From Pseudomonas gozinkensis (lineage in GTDB: Bacteria; Pseudomonadota; Gammaproteobacteria; Pseudomonadales; Pseudomonadaceae): a DNA stretch of 64,000 nucleotides. The DNA lies in NCBI RefSeq assembly GCF_014863585.1, contig NZ_CP062253.1, positions 5,785,501 through 5,849,500 of the forward strand. Direction: 5' to 3'. The number at the start of each line of letters is the position of its first letter. The stretch's first letter is position 1. Positions 17,032 to 26,877 of this stretch are shown piece by piece. A program made the translations under genes and the position numbers. Below the pieces are notes generated by a model. It made no database searches, was not told the DNA's origin, and worked only from the letters and a program-made list of their open reading frames with translations.

Positions 17032-17730
17032 ATGAACAAGTCCTTGCTCAGCGCCTCGCTGTTTGCCCTCGCGCTCGCAGCCCCGCTCGCCCACGCCCAC
17101 GAAGCCGGCGACATCATCGTTCGTGCCGGTGCGATCACCGTCAACCCGAAGGCCGACAGCTCCAGCGTCAAGGTCGATCAGGGTCCGCTGAGCGGCACCA
17201 ACCTGGGCGGCAAGGCGACCATGAGCAGCGACACCCAACTGGGTCTGAACTTCGCCTATATGCTGACCAACAACATCGGTATCGAGCTGCTGGCCGCCTC
17301 GCCGTTCGAGCATGACGTGAAGATCAAGGGCACTGCCCTGCCAGCGGCCAACGGCAAGCTCGGCACCCTGAAACACCTGCCGCCGACCCTGAGCGTCGTC
17401 TACTACCCGCTGGACGCCAAGTCGGCCTTCCAGCCGTACATCGGCGGCGGCATCAACTACACCTGGATCTACGACGAGCACGTCGGCAGCGAAGCCCAGT
17501 CCAACGGCTTCAGCAACTTCAAGGCGAAAAATTCCTGGGGCCTGGCCTGGCAGGTTGGCGCCGACTACATGCTGACCGACAACATCATGCTCAACGCCCA
17601 GGTGCGCTACATCGACATCGACACCCGCGCCACCGTCGAGAACAACGCCGTGGCTCCGGGCACTCGCGCAAAAGTGAATGTCGATGTCGATCCATTTGTG
17701 TACATGGTCGGTCTGGGCTACAAGTTCTAA
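17032..17730 (+). CDS. oprG: Outer membrane protein OprG (OmpW family)
   Basis: The 232-residue precursor has a signal peptide (NKSLLSASLFALALAAPLAHA) and an eight-stranded OmpW-type barrel: HEAGDIIVRAGAITVNPKA at the start, LGLNFAYMLTNNIGIELLAA, PTLSVVYYPLDAKSAFQPYI, IGGGINYTWIYDEH, and the aromatic end VDPFVYMVGLGYKF typical of outer membrane insertion. GGGAGC precedes the ATG at 17032, which I prefer to an in-frame ATG four codons earlier. The family conducts small hydrophobic molecules. An ANR-like box upstream suggests oxygen control. Confidence 0.92.
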   Translation: MNKSLLSASLFALALAAPLAHAHEAGDIIVRAGAITVNPKADSSSVKVDQGPLSGTNLGGKATMSSDTQLGLNFAYMLTNNIGIELLAASPFEHDVKIKGTALPAANGKLGTLKHLPPTLSVVYYPLDAKSAFQPYIGGGINYTWIYDEHVGSEAQSNGFSNFKAKNSWGLAWQVGADYMLTDNIMLNAQVRYIDIDTRATVENNAVAPGTRAKVNVDVDPFVYMVGLGYKF

Positions 17731-17815
17731 GCGAGCAATCAAAGAACGTTCACGTGGTGGTGAATGAGGCTTGGTGGCGGGCAGACTCAGAACTGACGGC
17801 GATGTTACGCCATCG

Positions 17816-17843
17816 ACCGGGGAGCAAGCTCCCTCGCTACAGG
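17816..17843. repeat. Single degenerate REP half
   Basis: CCGGGGAGCAAGCTCCCTCG followed by CTACAGG resembles one REP arm, but with a shortened stem and CTACAG instead of CCCACAG. No partner arm is nearby. It lies between oprG and its terminator. Confidence 0.5.
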
Positions 17844-17873
17844 AAACAGGTTTGAAACCCGAATTCCGGCCGT

Positions 17874-17905
17874 GAAAAAGGCGCCTGTCAAAAGGCGCCT
17901 TTTTC
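17874..17905. terminator. Bidirectional rho-independent terminator
   Basis: GAAAAAGGCGCC (17874-17885) pairs perfectly with GGCGCCTTTTTC (17894-17905) around an 8-base loop. A-run and T-run flanks make it work for both oprG (plus) and the convergent epimerase gene (minus). Confidence 0.9.
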
Positions 17906-17920
17906 ATGTCTGCAAGAAGC

Positions 17921-18850
17921 TCAGCGCCCCAGCAAACGGGCCAGGCCGACGTTCATCGGGGTTGGCGTCGGGCACTTGAACCGCTCAAGCAACCGGCGGT
18001 TGTTTGCCCGCGAATGGCGGATGTCACCGGAGCGCGCCGGGCCATAGCTGACGGGCGGCAACTCGCCGACCACCGCTTCGAGCGCGGCCAGCATCTGCTT
18101 GAGATTGGTCGCCTGATTCCAGCCGACGTTCACCGCTCCGGCGTCCACTTGCGGCTTCTCGATCGCCTGCACCAGCACGTCGACCAGGTCTTCGACGTAC
18201 ATGAAATCCCGGGTCTGCTCGCCATCGCCGAACACGGTGATCGGCAGGCCTTTCTGCGCGCGTTCGCTGAAGATGCTGATCACCCCGGAGTACGGCGAGG
18301 ACGGATCCTGACGCGGGCCGAAGATGTTGAAGAAACGGAATATCGCCGGTTCCAGACCGTGCTGGCGGCGGTAGAAATCGAAGTACTGCTCGCCGGCCAG
18401 TTTGTCCGACGCATAAGGCGTCAACGGCGCCTTGGGCGTGTCTTCGTCAATCGACTCGCCTTCGCCATTGTTGCCGTAGACGGCTGCGCTGGAGGCGTAC
18501 AGCACACGTTTGACGCCAGCCTCGCGCATCGCTTCGCAGACGTTCAGCGTGCCGATGAAATTGCTTTGGTGAGTTTTCACCGGATCGTCCACCGACGCCT
18601 GCACCGAAGCCACGGCGGCCAAGTGCGCGACCGCGCTGCAACCCTGCATCGCTTGCGCGACCAGAGCGGCGTCGGCCACATCGCCGACGATCAGTTCGAC
18701 CTTGGGATTGTCCAGCGGCAGATTGCTGCGCTTGCCGGTCGACAGATCATCGAGGATCCGCACCGAATGGCCGTTGGCGAGCAACGCGTCAGTCAGGTGC
18801 GAGCCGATGAAACCGGCGCCGCCGGTAATGAGAACAGGGCCTTCAGCCAT
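17921..18850 (-). CDS. NAD-dependent epimerase/dehydratase
   Basis: This 309-residue extended short-chain dehydrogenase has the nucleotide-binding motif VLITGGAGFIGSHLTDALLA, the DLSTGKRSNL adenine-ribose region, catalytic YxxxK within TPYASDKLAGEQYFDFYRRQ (Y about 148), and FGPRQDPSSPYSGVISIFSE typical of UDP-glucose/GlcNAc 4-epimerase-like enzymes. The start is the ATG at 18850, where the frame overlaps the preceding gene by eight bases; the longer frame reads through that gene. Probably acts in nucleotide-sugar conversion for surface polysaccharide; substrate unassigned. Confidence 0.85.
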   Translation of the reverse strand: MAEGPVLITGGAGFIGSHLTDALLANGHSVRILDDLSTGKRSNLPLDNPKVELIVGDVADAALVAQAMQGCSAVAHLAAVASVQASVDDPVKTHQSNFIGTLNVCEAMREAGVKRVLYASSAAVYGNNGEGESIDEDTPKAPLTPYASDKLAGEQYFDFYRRQHGLEPAIFRFFNIFGPRQDPSSPYSGVISIFSERAQKGLPITVFGDGEQTRDFMYVEDLVDVLVQAIEKPQVDAGAVNVGWNQATNLKQMLAALEAVVGELPPVSYGPARSGDIRHSRANNRRLLERFKCPTPTPMNVGLARLLGR

Positions 18851-19727
18851 GACGATAAAACCTATCCAGTAAGCCCGGGAGCGCGGCACGCCAGGCGCGC
18901 GGCTTGATCCCGAAGGTGTGCAGAATTTTCTTGCAGGCGAGCACCGCGTGTTGCGGTTCTTCGGCGGCATCCGGCCGCGCGGCGTGGGCCTGGGCGGTCG
19001 GCGCTTCGATGGCCAGCGGGTGCAGGCCGCGCGCTTCGGTGAGAATCGCCTGGCCCAGCGCCAGCGGCGTGGTCGCCTCGTGGCCGGCGTAGTGGTAAGT
19101 GCCCCACAGCGGCGCGGCGCAATCGAGTTGTTTGAGCACCGAGATGATCACCCGCGCCGCATCGTCGACCGGGGTCGGATTGCCACGGCGGTCATCGGCC
19201 AGCAGCAATTCTTCCGGTTGTTCGGCACGGGCCAGGAAGCGCCCGAGGGTGCCTTCCGGGCTGTCGTCGAGCAGCCAGCCAAAGCGCAACAGCACGTGTT
19301 GCGGGCAAGTGGCACGTACGCTCTGCTCGATCCGCCACAAGGCCTGACCGCGCAGGCCCAACGGCACTGGCTCGTCCTTTTCGCTGTAGGCGGTGGCGCG
19401 GGAACCGTCGAACACCCGATAACTGGACGGCTGCACCAGCACGATGTTGTGGTGCTGGCACAGTTCGGCCAGTCGCTCGATGGCGCGTTCTTGCCCGGCC
19501 AGACGGCTTTCGCTGACGGTCTCGGCCTGGAACCAGTCGAAATAGTAGGCAAGATTGATCAATGCATCGGGACGGGTGTCGTCGAGCAATTGGGTCAGGC
19601 TCGCGGCATCCCAGCCGTCTTCGGGCGGGCGGGGGGCGAGGAAACCGATGTCTTCCTCTGCACCGAGGCGAATCAGCGCCTGCCCAAGGGCATTTCCGCC
19701 GCCCAGTAACATAAGGCGCATTCGCAT
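18843..19727 (-). CDS. Sugar-nucleotide-binding SDR-family protein (RmlD-like)
   Basis: The protein has 294 residues. The N-terminal nucleotide-binding loop is LMLLGGGNALGQALIRLGAE, and the fold continues as in dTDP-4-dehydrorhamnose reductase-like proteins (PDALINLAYYFDWFQAETVS, VLVQPSSYRVFDGSR, VLLRFGWLLDDSPEGTLGRF). The canonical catalytic YxxxK is not obvious, so it may bind rather than convert its substrate. The start is ATG 19727, with ATG 19721 almost equally likely. It overlaps the epimerase gene, so the two probably form one transcript. Confidence 0.75.
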   Translation of the reverse strand: MRMRLMLLGGGNALGQALIRLGAEEDIGFLAPRPPEDGWDAASLTQLLDDTRPDALINLAYYFDWFQAETVSESRLAGQERAIERLAELCQHHNIVLVQPSSYRVFDGSRATAYSEKDEPVPLGLRGQALWRIEQSVRATCPQHVLLRFGWLLDDSPEGTLGRFLARAEQPEELLLADDRRGNPTPVDDAARVIISVLKQLDCAAPLWGTYHYAGHEATTPLALGQAILTEARGLHPLAIEAPTAQAHAARPDAAEEPQHAVLACKKILHTFGIKPRAWRAALPGLLDRFYRHG

Positions 19728-19994
19728 AGAGTCAGCAGGCCCAGTCTGATTGGAACGATGGCTTTGGCGACGATGCCCGTGGCAGCGTCGTCGATAATTG
19801 CCGGAATCGTTGCATTTTGCGGGTTTAGTGCGCAACCGTCACCCGTAAAGTGTAGATGCCAGGGATTTGTGCCACAGGTTCTGTGCTCACTGCGGTCCTG
19901 TGGGAGCGGGCTTGCCCGCGATGGGGCCTTGGAAATCACTGAAGATCCCCAGTGGTACTTGCATCTTCAGGCGCCCACCCGCATAACCATAGCC
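19728..19994. promoter_or_regulatory. Divergent intergenic region with a single REP
   Basis: These 267 bases separate two divergent genes. One unpaired REP (CTGTGGGAGCGGGCTTGCCC, 19899-19918, running on to 19926) lies about 70 bases before the lhr start. The rest shows no recognisable RNA or coding signal; promoters for both directions should be here but were not placed. Confidence 0.5.
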
Positions 19995-22900
19995 ATGAAT
20001 CTGCCCCTCCCCAAGGACGCGGCCCTGGCAGGCTTCCACCCCGCCGTCAGCGCCTGGTTCAGCAGCACATTCCCGACGGTGACCGCCGCCCAGGCCCGCG
20101 CATGGCCGTTGATCCGCCAGCGCCGCTCGACGCTGATCGCCGCGCCCACCGGCTCCGGCAAGACCCTCACCGCGTTCCTCGCGGTGCTCGACGAGCTGGT
20201 CCACCGTGGCCTGGAAATCCCGGACGGTCTGCCGGACGAAACCCTGGTGGTCTACGTTTCGCCGCTCAAGGCGCTGTCCAACGACATCCGCATCAACCTG
20301 CAGAATCCGCTGGCGGGGATTACCGACCAGTTACGCCAAATGGACCTGCCGGCGCTGGAAATCACCACCGCCGTGCGCACCGGCGACACCCCGCAGAAAG
20401 ACCGCGCCGCCATGCGCAAGAGCGCACCGCATATTCTGGTGACCACCCCGGAATCGCTCTACGTGCTGCTCGGCTCGGAATCCGGGCGAAAAATGCTCGG
20501 CACCACGCGCACGGTGATCGTCGACGAGATCCACGCCATCGCCGCCGGCAAACGCGGCAGTCACCTGGCCTTGAGCCTCGAACGCTTGCAGGCGCTGTGT
20601 CCTGAACCACTGACCCGCATCGGTCTGTCGGCCACGCAGAAACCGATCGATGCGGTCGCGCGGTTTCTGGTCGGCCATGAGCGCCCGTGCGAAATCATCG
20701 ACATCGGCCACGCGCGCCCACGGGATCTGGGCATCGAAGTGCCGCCGGTGCCGTTGTCGGCAGTGATGGCCAATGACGTATGGGAACTGGTCTACGACCG
20801 CCTCGCCACACTGGCCCGGGAACACCGCACCACGCTGATTTTCGTCAACACTCGACGTCTGGCCGAACGCCTGAGTCGCCACCTGAGCGAACGCCTCGGC
20901 AAACACGCGGTGGCCGCGCACCACGGCAGTCTGGCCAAGGAGTTTCGCCTCGACGCCGAGCAGCGGCTCAAACGTGGCGAGCTGCAAGTGCTGATCGCCA
21001 CCGCGTCACTGGAACTGGGGATCGACATCGGCGAAGTCGACCTTGTCTGTCAGATAGCATCACCGCGTTCGATTGCCGGTTTTCTGCAACGGGTCGGTCG
21101 TTCCGGACACCAGGTCGGCGGCACGCCCAAGGGGCGCCTGTTCGCCACCTCCCGCGACGACCTGATCGAATGCGCCGCCCTGCTCGACTGCGTGCGCCGG
21201 GGTGAACTCGATATGCTGCACATCCCCCAAGCGCCGCTGGATGTGCTGGCGCAGCAGATCATCGCCGAGGTCAGTTGCCAGGAATGGGCCGAAGACGATT
21301 TGCTCGCGCTGTTCCGCCGGGCCGAGCCCTACGCCCGCCTCGACGAAACACATTATCAGGCGCTGCTGGGCATGCTCGCAGAAGGCTACAACGGCCGTCA
21401 GGGCATCCGCAGCGCTTATCTGCACCGCGACGCCGTGAGCCGGACCCTGCGCGGGCGACGCGGTGCACGGCTGACCGCCGTCACCAGCGGCGGCACCATC
21501 CCCGACAACGCCGACTACAGCGTATTGCTCGAACCCCAGGGCCTGAACATCGGCAGCGTCAACGAAGACTTCGCCGTGGAAAGTATCGCCGGCGACGTGT
21601 TTCAGCTCGGCAACGCCTCCTACCGCATCCTGCGGGTAGAAACCGGCAAGGTACGGGTCGAGGACGCCCAGGGTCAGCCGCCGACCATCCCGTTCTGGCT
21701 CGGCGAAGCACCGGGACGCAGCGATGAGTTGTCTGCGGCCGTGGCGCGCCTGCACGCGCAGCTCGATCAATTGCTCAGCGCCAGCCCCGGCAACTTGCAA
21801 CCGCCCCTCGACTGGCTGAGCGACACCCTCGGCCTGAACCTGGCCAGCGCCGAACAGCTGGTGGATTACCTGGCCCGCGCCCGCCTCGCCCTCGGCGCCT
21901 TGCCGTCGCGGGACACGCTGCTGATGGAGCGGTTTTTCGACGAGTCCGGCGGCACCCAGCTGATCATTCATTCGCCGTTCGGCAGCCGAATCAATCGCGC
22001 CTGGGGCCTGGCCCTGCGCAAGCGTTTCTGCCGCACCTTCAACTTCGAATTGCAGGCCGCCGCCAGCGAGGACGCGATCGTGCTGTCGCTGTCCACCAGC
22101 CACAGTTTCGAACTCGATGAAGTCTGGCGTTACCTGCACAGCAACAGCGCCGAGCACATCCTGATTCAAGCGGTGCTGGATGCGCCGCTGTTCGGTGTGC
22201 GCTGGCGCTGGAATGCCGGCGTGGCACTGGCCTTGCCGCGCTACACCGGCGGGCGCAAGGTCGCGCCGCAATTGCAGCGGATGAAAAGCGAAGACCTGAT
22301 CGCCAGCGTGTTTCCCGATCAGATCGCCTGCCTGGAAAATCTCGCCGGCGAACGGGAAATTCCCGAGCATCCGCTAGTGGAACAGACCCTCGACGATTGC
22401 CTGCACGAGGCGATGGACAGTGAAGGCTGGCTCGAACTCCTGCGGCGCATGGAGCGCGGCGAAGTGCGCCTGATCGCCCGTGACCTGCCGGCGCCCTCGC
22501 CGCTGGCGGCGGAAATCCTCAGCGCCCGCCCCTATACCTTTCTCGACGATGCGCCGCTGGAGGAACGTCGCACCCAGGCCGTGCTCAACCGCCGCTGGAG
22601 CGACCCGCAATCCACCGATGACCTCGGTGCGCTGGACGCCGATGCGATCAACGCCGTGCGCGAAGAGGCCTGGCCGATGCCGAACAGCGCCGATGAGATG
22701 CATGAAGCGCTGATGAGCCTGGCCTGCATCAGCGACGGCGAAGTCGAGGCCAATCCGCAGTGGCGCGATTGGCTGAATGCCTTGGCCGAAACCGGGCGAG
22801 CCTGCCGATTGCAGATCGATCCCGAGCACTCACTGTGGCTGGCGCGGGAACGCCTGACCTGTCTGCAAGCGCTTTATCCACAGGCGCAGTCGGCACTGCC

Positions 22901-24290
22901 CGCGTTACCCGGTTTCGACGAAACATGGGCAGCCGATGACGCACTGATCGAAGTGATCCGCGCGCGGCTCGGCGCATTCGGTCCGCAACCGCTGGTGGCG
23001 ATTGCCGAACCGCTGGCCCTGATGCCGGCCTCTGTTCATCAAGCCCTCGCTCATCTGGAGCGCGAGGGGTATGTGCTGCGCGGCCAGTTCACGCCGGGGT
23101 CGACTGTCGAGGAATGGTGCGAACGCCATCTGCTGGCGCGAATTCATCGCTATACGGTCAAGCGTCTGCGCCGTGAAATCGAGCCGGTGGCGTTGCAGGA
23201 TTTCATGCGGTTTCTGTTCGACTGGCAGCACTTGTCCCCGTTCACCCGTGGTCAGGGCAGCGGTGTGTTGCCGGCGATTGTCGGTCAGTTCGAAGGCTAC
23301 CCGGCTGCCGCTTCGGCGTGGGACAGCGACCTCCTTCCCGCGCGGCTCAAGGACTATTCACCGAGCTGGCTGGACGATCTGTGCCGCAGCGGAAAACTCG
23401 TGTGGACGCGACTCAGCGCCCGACAAAACATCAGCGGAACGGCATTGCGCAGCACGCCGATCGTGTTGCTGCCGCGCAGTCAGGTCGGCTTATGGAGTGC
23501 ACTGGCCGAGCAGACGCCGGTCAGTGAACTGTCGCCCAAGACCCGCAAGGTTTTCGACGCACTGAGCCAGCACGGCGCGCTGTTTTTCGATGAGCTGATT
23601 CATGAAGCGCACCTGCTGCGCACCGAGCTGGAAATCGCCTTGCAGGAACTGGTCGGCGCCGGACTGGTGAATGCCGACAGCTTCGCCGGATTGCGAGCGC
23701 TGATCACCCCGGCGAGCAAGCGCCAGCAACGCAGCAGTCGGCGCGGGCGCGGAGCGTTTGTCGGTGGCATGGACGATGCCGGGCGCTGGGCGTTATTGCG
23801 TCGCGGGCCGGTTGAGGAAAACCGTCAAACGCCGTCGCCCGAAACCCTCGAACACGTCGCCATGACCTTGTTGCGCCGCTATGGCGTGGTGTTCTGGCGC
23901 CTGCTGGAACGCGAGGCCGATTGGCTGCCGAGTTGGCGCGAACTATTGCGCACATTCCATCGACTGGAAGCACGGGGCGAGATTCGTGGCGGGCGGTTTG
24001 TCAGCGGTCTGGCGGGCGAACAATTCGCCCTGCCCGAGGCGATTCCGCTGTTGCGCGAAGTCCGCCGTCGCCCCCATGACGGCAGCCTGATCGCGGTGTG
24101 CGGCGTCGACCCGCTGAACCTCGCCGGCACCTTGTTACCCGGGGCGAAAGTGCCGGCGCTGGCGAGCAATCGACTGGTGTATCGCGACGGATTGCCGGCC
24201 GCTGCCGAGATTGCCGGCAAGCAACAATTCTGGGTGGAGCTGGATCAGGTTTCCATGGAGCAGGTGCGCAGTAAACTGATCCGGCATTGA
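19995..24290 (+). CDS. lhr: Large DEAD/DEAH-box helicase, Lhr family
   Basis: The protein has 1431 residues. The superfamily-2 helicase core has Walker [14 protein letters not shown] (about 49-61), the DEIH box [17 protein letters not shown] (about 172-188), motif [11 protein letters not shown], and motif [21 protein letters not shown] (about 362-380). The Lhr-specific winged-helix and beta-barrel domains follow ([39 protein letters not shown]), then a long C-terminal extension as in E. coli Lhr. Lhr proteins are 3'-5' DNA/RNA-DNA translocases linked to DNA repair. I chose the ATG at 19995; upstream codons translate a REP. It stands alone transcriptionally and is followed by a BIME. Confidence 0.92.
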   Translation: MNLPLPKDAALAGFHPAVSAWFSSTFPTVTAAQARAWPLIRQRRSTLIAAPTGSGKTLTAFLAVLDELVHRGLEIPDGLPDETLVVYVSPLKALSNDIRINLQNPLAGITDQLRQMDLPALEITTAVRTGDTPQKDRAAMRKSAPHILVTTPESLYVLLGSESGRKMLGTTRTVIVDEIHAIAAGKRGSHLALSLERLQALCPEPLTRIGLSATQKPIDAVARFLVGHERPCEIIDIGHARPRDLGIEVPPVPLSAVMANDVWELVYDRLATLAREHRTTLIFVNTRRLAERLSRHLSERLGKHAVAAHHGSLAKEFRLDAEQRLKRGELQVLIATASLELGIDIGEVDLVCQIASPRSIAGFLQRVGRSGHQVGGTPKGRLFATSRDDLIECAALLDCVRRGELDMLHIPQAPLDVLAQQIIAEVSCQEWAEDDLLALFRRAEPYARLDETHYQALLGMLAEGYNGRQGIRSAYLHRDAVSRTLRGRRGARLTAVTSGGTIPDNADYSVLLEPQGLNIGSVNEDFAVESIAGDVFQLGNASYRILRVETGKVRVEDAQGQPPTIPFWLGEAPGRSDELSAAVARLHAQLDQLLSASPGNLQPPLDWLSDTLGLNLASAEQLVDYLARARLALGALPSRDTLLMERFFDESGGTQLIIHSPFGSRINRAWGLALRKRFCRTFNFELQAAASEDAIVLSLSTSHSFELDEVWRYLHSNSAEHILIQAVLDAPLFGVRWRWNAGVALALPRYTGGRKVAPQLQRMKSEDLIASVFPDQIACLENLAGEREIPEHPLVEQTLDDCLHEAMDSEGWLELLRRMERGEVRLIARDLPAPSPLAAEILSARPYTFLDDAPLEERRTQAVLNRRWSDPQSTDDLGALDADAINAVREEAWPMPNSADEMHEALMSLACISDGEVEANPQWRDWLNALAETGRACRLQIDPEHSLWLARERLTCLQALYPQAQSALPALPGFDETWAADDALIEVIRARLGAFGPQPLVAIAEPLALMPASVHQALAHLEREGYVLRGQFTPGSTVEEWCERHLLARIHRYTVKRLRREIEPVALQDFMRFLFDWQHLSPFTRGQGSGVLPAIVGQFEGYPAAASAWDSDLLPARLKDYSPSWLDDLCRSGKLVWTRLSARQNISGTALRSTPIVLLPRSQVGLWSALAEQTPVSELSPKTRKVFDALSQHGALFFDELIHEAHLLRTELEIALQELVGAGLVNADSFAGLRALITPASKRQQRSSRRGRGAFVGGMDDAGRWALLRRGPVEENRQTPSPETLEHVAMTLLRRYGVVFWRLLEREADWLPSWRELLRTFHRLEARGEIRGGRFVSGLAGEQFALPEAIPLLREVRRRPHDGSLIAVCGVDPLNLAGTLLPGAKVPALASNRLVYRDGLPAAAEIAGKQQFWVELDQVSMEQVRSKLIRH

Positions 24291-24309
24291 TGCCGCCAGG
24301 CCTGGCCCC

Positions 24310-24398
24310 ATCGCGGGCAAGCCCGCTCCCACAGTAATTGGGCGGTGCCTGCTATTTCGGCATCACACAGAGCCCTGTGGGAGCGGGCTTGGTCCGGG
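24310..24398. repeat. Inverted pair of REP sequences, second copy degenerate
   Basis: The left arm at 24310-24334 is a complete REP. The right arm starting at 24375 matches for 18 bases (CTGTGGGAGCGGGCTTGG) and then diverges (TCCGGGCGGCGAT in place of the usual CCCGCGAT). The pair lies between the convergent lhr and mscS-type genes. Confidence 0.85.
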
Positions 24399-24441
24399 CG
24401 GCGATCCGACGAAGAGGCCGGCACATGCACGACAAGAACTT

Positions 24442-26547
24442 CTATTGAGTCGGCGATTGCTCCGGCAACACCACCGACGAATGCACCGACGCCACCTCTT
24501 CTTCCTGGCGCTTGGGCAACAAAACCTGCTGTGGATAAGTCTGCGCGAAATGCACCCACGGGCTGTTATCCACAAGCTTTTTCAGGCGCTGGTTGAACGC
24601 ACGGCTCACCGCATATTGCCCGCCCGACACCGTGCGAAATTGCGCGGTCAGCACCACGCCGTTCAGGTCCATCCTGTCCACACCAAATACATCCAGCGGC
24701 CCTTGCAGGTTGTACTTGAGGAACGGGTCTTCGCGGATCGAATCCCCCGCCTCGCGAATCAGTTCGATGGCCTTGTCGACATCGGTGTCGTAGGTGAACT
24801 GCACCGAGAAAAACGCGAACGCAAACTGCCGCGACTGGTTGGTCACAGCCTTGATCTGACCGAACGGCACCGAGTGCACGAAGCCCTTGCCGTCGCGCAG
24901 GCGCAGGGTGCGAATGGTCAGGCCTTCGACCGTGCCGGCGTGCCCGGAATCGAGCACCACCCAATCGCCGATCGACAGGGTGTCTTCGATGATGATGAAC
25001 AACCCGGTGATCACGTCCTGCACCAGTTGCTGCGAGCCGAAACCGATGGCCAGGCCGACCACCCCGGCACCGGCCAGCAGCGGTGCGACGTTGATCCCGA
25101 GATTGGCCATGGTGGTGATCGCGCAGATCACCACCAGGATGATTTTGATCGCGTTGCGCAACAGCGGCAGGATGGTTTTCACCCGGGTGCTGGGCTGGCG
25201 CGCCGAGCGTTTGCTGACCGGCGGTTTCAGTGCCTCCTGAATCGCCGTGTCGAGCACCACCCACAGCAGCCACGTCACGAGGAAGATCAGGCCGATGCTG
25301 CTCAGGGCATTGCTGATCGCCCGACCGACCGTGCTGCTCTGCGCGAAGTCGAGCAGCGACACGCCCCAGATTCGTCCGAGAATGTCGATGAACGCAATCG
25401 CGATGACGATCCGCAGCAACGCGTGTAACAGGCTGAGAAAGCGTTCCTTGTAGGCACTGCTGCGCTGGATCGCCTCGGCCCTGCGCGACTTGAACAGGTG
25501 TTGCAGCACGGTGCTCAGAAACACCGTGCCGATCAACAGCACCGTGGTGAACAACGCGCAGCGCAGGGCTTTCTGGTTGTCCTCGCCGATGCCGATCAGA
25601 TTGACCGCCGAGACCAGCACCATCAGCACGATCGGCCAGTACCAGAGCCCGGAGAAAATCCGCAGCGACTCCTGCAGCGACGGCTGTTTCAACCGCTGGG
25701 CCAGCGGGCGATTGCGGATCAGATGTGCCACCGGCCGGCGCAGGCGAATCACCAGCAGGCCGAAGATGATCGACGCCAGCAGACCGGTGAACACCGCGAT
25801 GCTGCTGGTGATATTGCCGCCCAGTTGCCGGGCGATCTGCGGGCTGGTCAGGGCGTCACTCAACGCGGCGAGAAAGCCGATCAGGAACAGCGGTTTCGGG
25901 CAGTAGTCGCGGATGATCTGCACGGCGCGGCGCTTGTGGCCGACGTTGAACATCACCACCACGCACAACAGCATCGACGTGGAAAATATCCCGCTGCTCG
26001 TGGCGTAGGCAAAACACAGCGCCAGCGCCCGGCCGACCGAGGCCGACAGAAAATGGCTGACGTACAGGGTCAGCGGCAGGCAGATCAGCGCGGGCAGCGT
26101 GTAGGGCAACAGGTAACCGAGCAGGTCCTGACTGCGCTGGCGAGTGCGCAGCCAGCGCCCTTCGCGCAGACGTTTGCCCATTACGCTGCCGAGCACCGTC
26201 AACACGGCAAACGTGCCCAGCCACACGCCGGAGAGCATCAGGAAATCCCCCGCCACGCTCCAGCCGGAGCGATTCGAAGGTTGATTGACCAGCCTGTCGA
26301 CTTCATCCGCCGCCCGGTCGGCGCGCAGGCGCCAGGCGTCGACCAGATGCTCGTTCAGATCGAGTTTGTCCTGTACGTCGTCGATGCCGGAACTGATGGC
26401 GCCGAGCAGACCGCCCTGCACGATGGGCTCCGGTTTGGCCGGCTCTTCACTGGCCGCCGGAACGCCCGGCAGGCTGGCGGCTTGCACTGCATTGCCGCTG
26501 AACAACAGCAATGCCCCCAATAGAATCGCGATCCTGAACCTGGTCAA
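24442..26547 (-). CDS. Mechanosensitive ion channel, MscS family (large)
   Basis: The protein has 701 residues from a TTG at 26545-26547, chosen because AGGGAG lies nine bases upstream and it begins a clean signal peptide (TRFRIAILLGALLLFSGNAV). A periplasmic linker and about ten hydrophobic segments follow, then the MscS pore helix region (GINVAPLLAGAGVVGLAIGF, GSQQLVQDVITGLFIIIEDT) and the beta-domain LSIGDWVVLDSGHAGTVEGL. The C-terminal cytoplasmic domain runs to about 690. Such channels release solutes on hypo-osmotic shock. Size and multi-helix N-terminus resemble YbdG/YnaI/MscM-type members rather than minimal MscS. Monocistronic; converges with lhr. Confidence 0.88.
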   Translation of the reverse strand: MTRFRIAILLGALLLFSGNAVQAASLPGVPAASEEPAKPEPIVQGGLLGAISSGIDDVQDKLDLNEHLVDAWRLRADRAADEVDRLVNQPSNRSGWSVAGDFLMLSGVWLGTFAVLTVLGSVMGKRLREGRWLRTRQRSQDLLGYLLPYTLPALICLPLTLYVSHFLSASVGRALALCFAYATSSGIFSTSMLLCVVVMFNVGHKRRAVQIIRDYCPKPLFLIGFLAALSDALTSPQIARQLGGNITSSIAVFTGLLASIIFGLLVIRLRRPVAHLIRNRPLAQRLKQPSLQESLRIFSGLWYWPIVLMVLVSAVNLIGIGEDNQKALRCALFTTVLLIGTVFLSTVLQHLFKSRRAEAIQRSSAYKERFLSLLHALLRIVIAIAFIDILGRIWGVSLLDFAQSSTVGRAISNALSSIGLIFLVTWLLWVVLDTAIQEALKPPVSKRSARQPSTRVKTILPLLRNAIKIILVVICAITTMANLGINVAPLLAGAGVVGLAIGFGSQQLVQDVITGLFIIIEDTLSIGDWVVLDSGHAGTVEGLTIRTLRLRDGKGFVHSVPFGQIKAVTNQSRQFAFAFFSVQFTYDTDVDKAIELIREAGDSIREDPFLKYNLQGPLDVFGVDRMDLNGVVLTAQFRTVSGGQYAVSRAFNQRLKKLVDNSPWVHFAQTYPQQVLLPKRQEEEVASVHSSVVLPEQSPTQ

Positions 26548-26612
26548 AACGCAGAGCTCCCTTGGTTGAACCTGTAAGGAACTGATCGGTTTTGGCTTGG
26601 CAAGTTCGGTTT

Positions 26613-26752
26613 TGATCGTTCCCACGCCCACTCCCCCTCACTGATCGTTCCCACGCTCTGCGTGGGAATGCCTCCCTGGACGCTCTGCGTCCGCTCTTTG
26701 AGACGCGGAGCGTCTCTGGCTGCATTCCCACGCAGAGCGTGGGAACGATCAC
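26613..26752. repeat. Large nested palindromic repeat element
   Basis: The outer arms TGATCGTTCCCACGCTCTGC (from 26642) and GCAGAGCGTGGGAACGATCA (to 26752) are reverse complements and extend inward through GTGGGAATGC/GCATTCCCAC. The interior has two smaller hairpins, GGACGCTCTGCGTCC and AGACGCGGAGCGTCT. A truncated copy (GATCGTTCCCACGCCC, 26613-26628) precedes it. This is a different repeat family from the REPs in the window and is common in P. fluorescens genomes as I remember them. It fills most of the 330-base gap 26548-26877; the remainder should hold the divergent promoters. Confidence 0.85.
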
Positions 26753-26877
26753 CTTACGATCAGCGTAAGGGCTGATATTTGCGTGGCACGCAAATATCAA
26801 ATGCCCACCCCTGTATTTTTCCACCCCCACCAAACCCCGAAACTGCGTTCCATTCAATCCCCCACCGGAGTGCCGTC

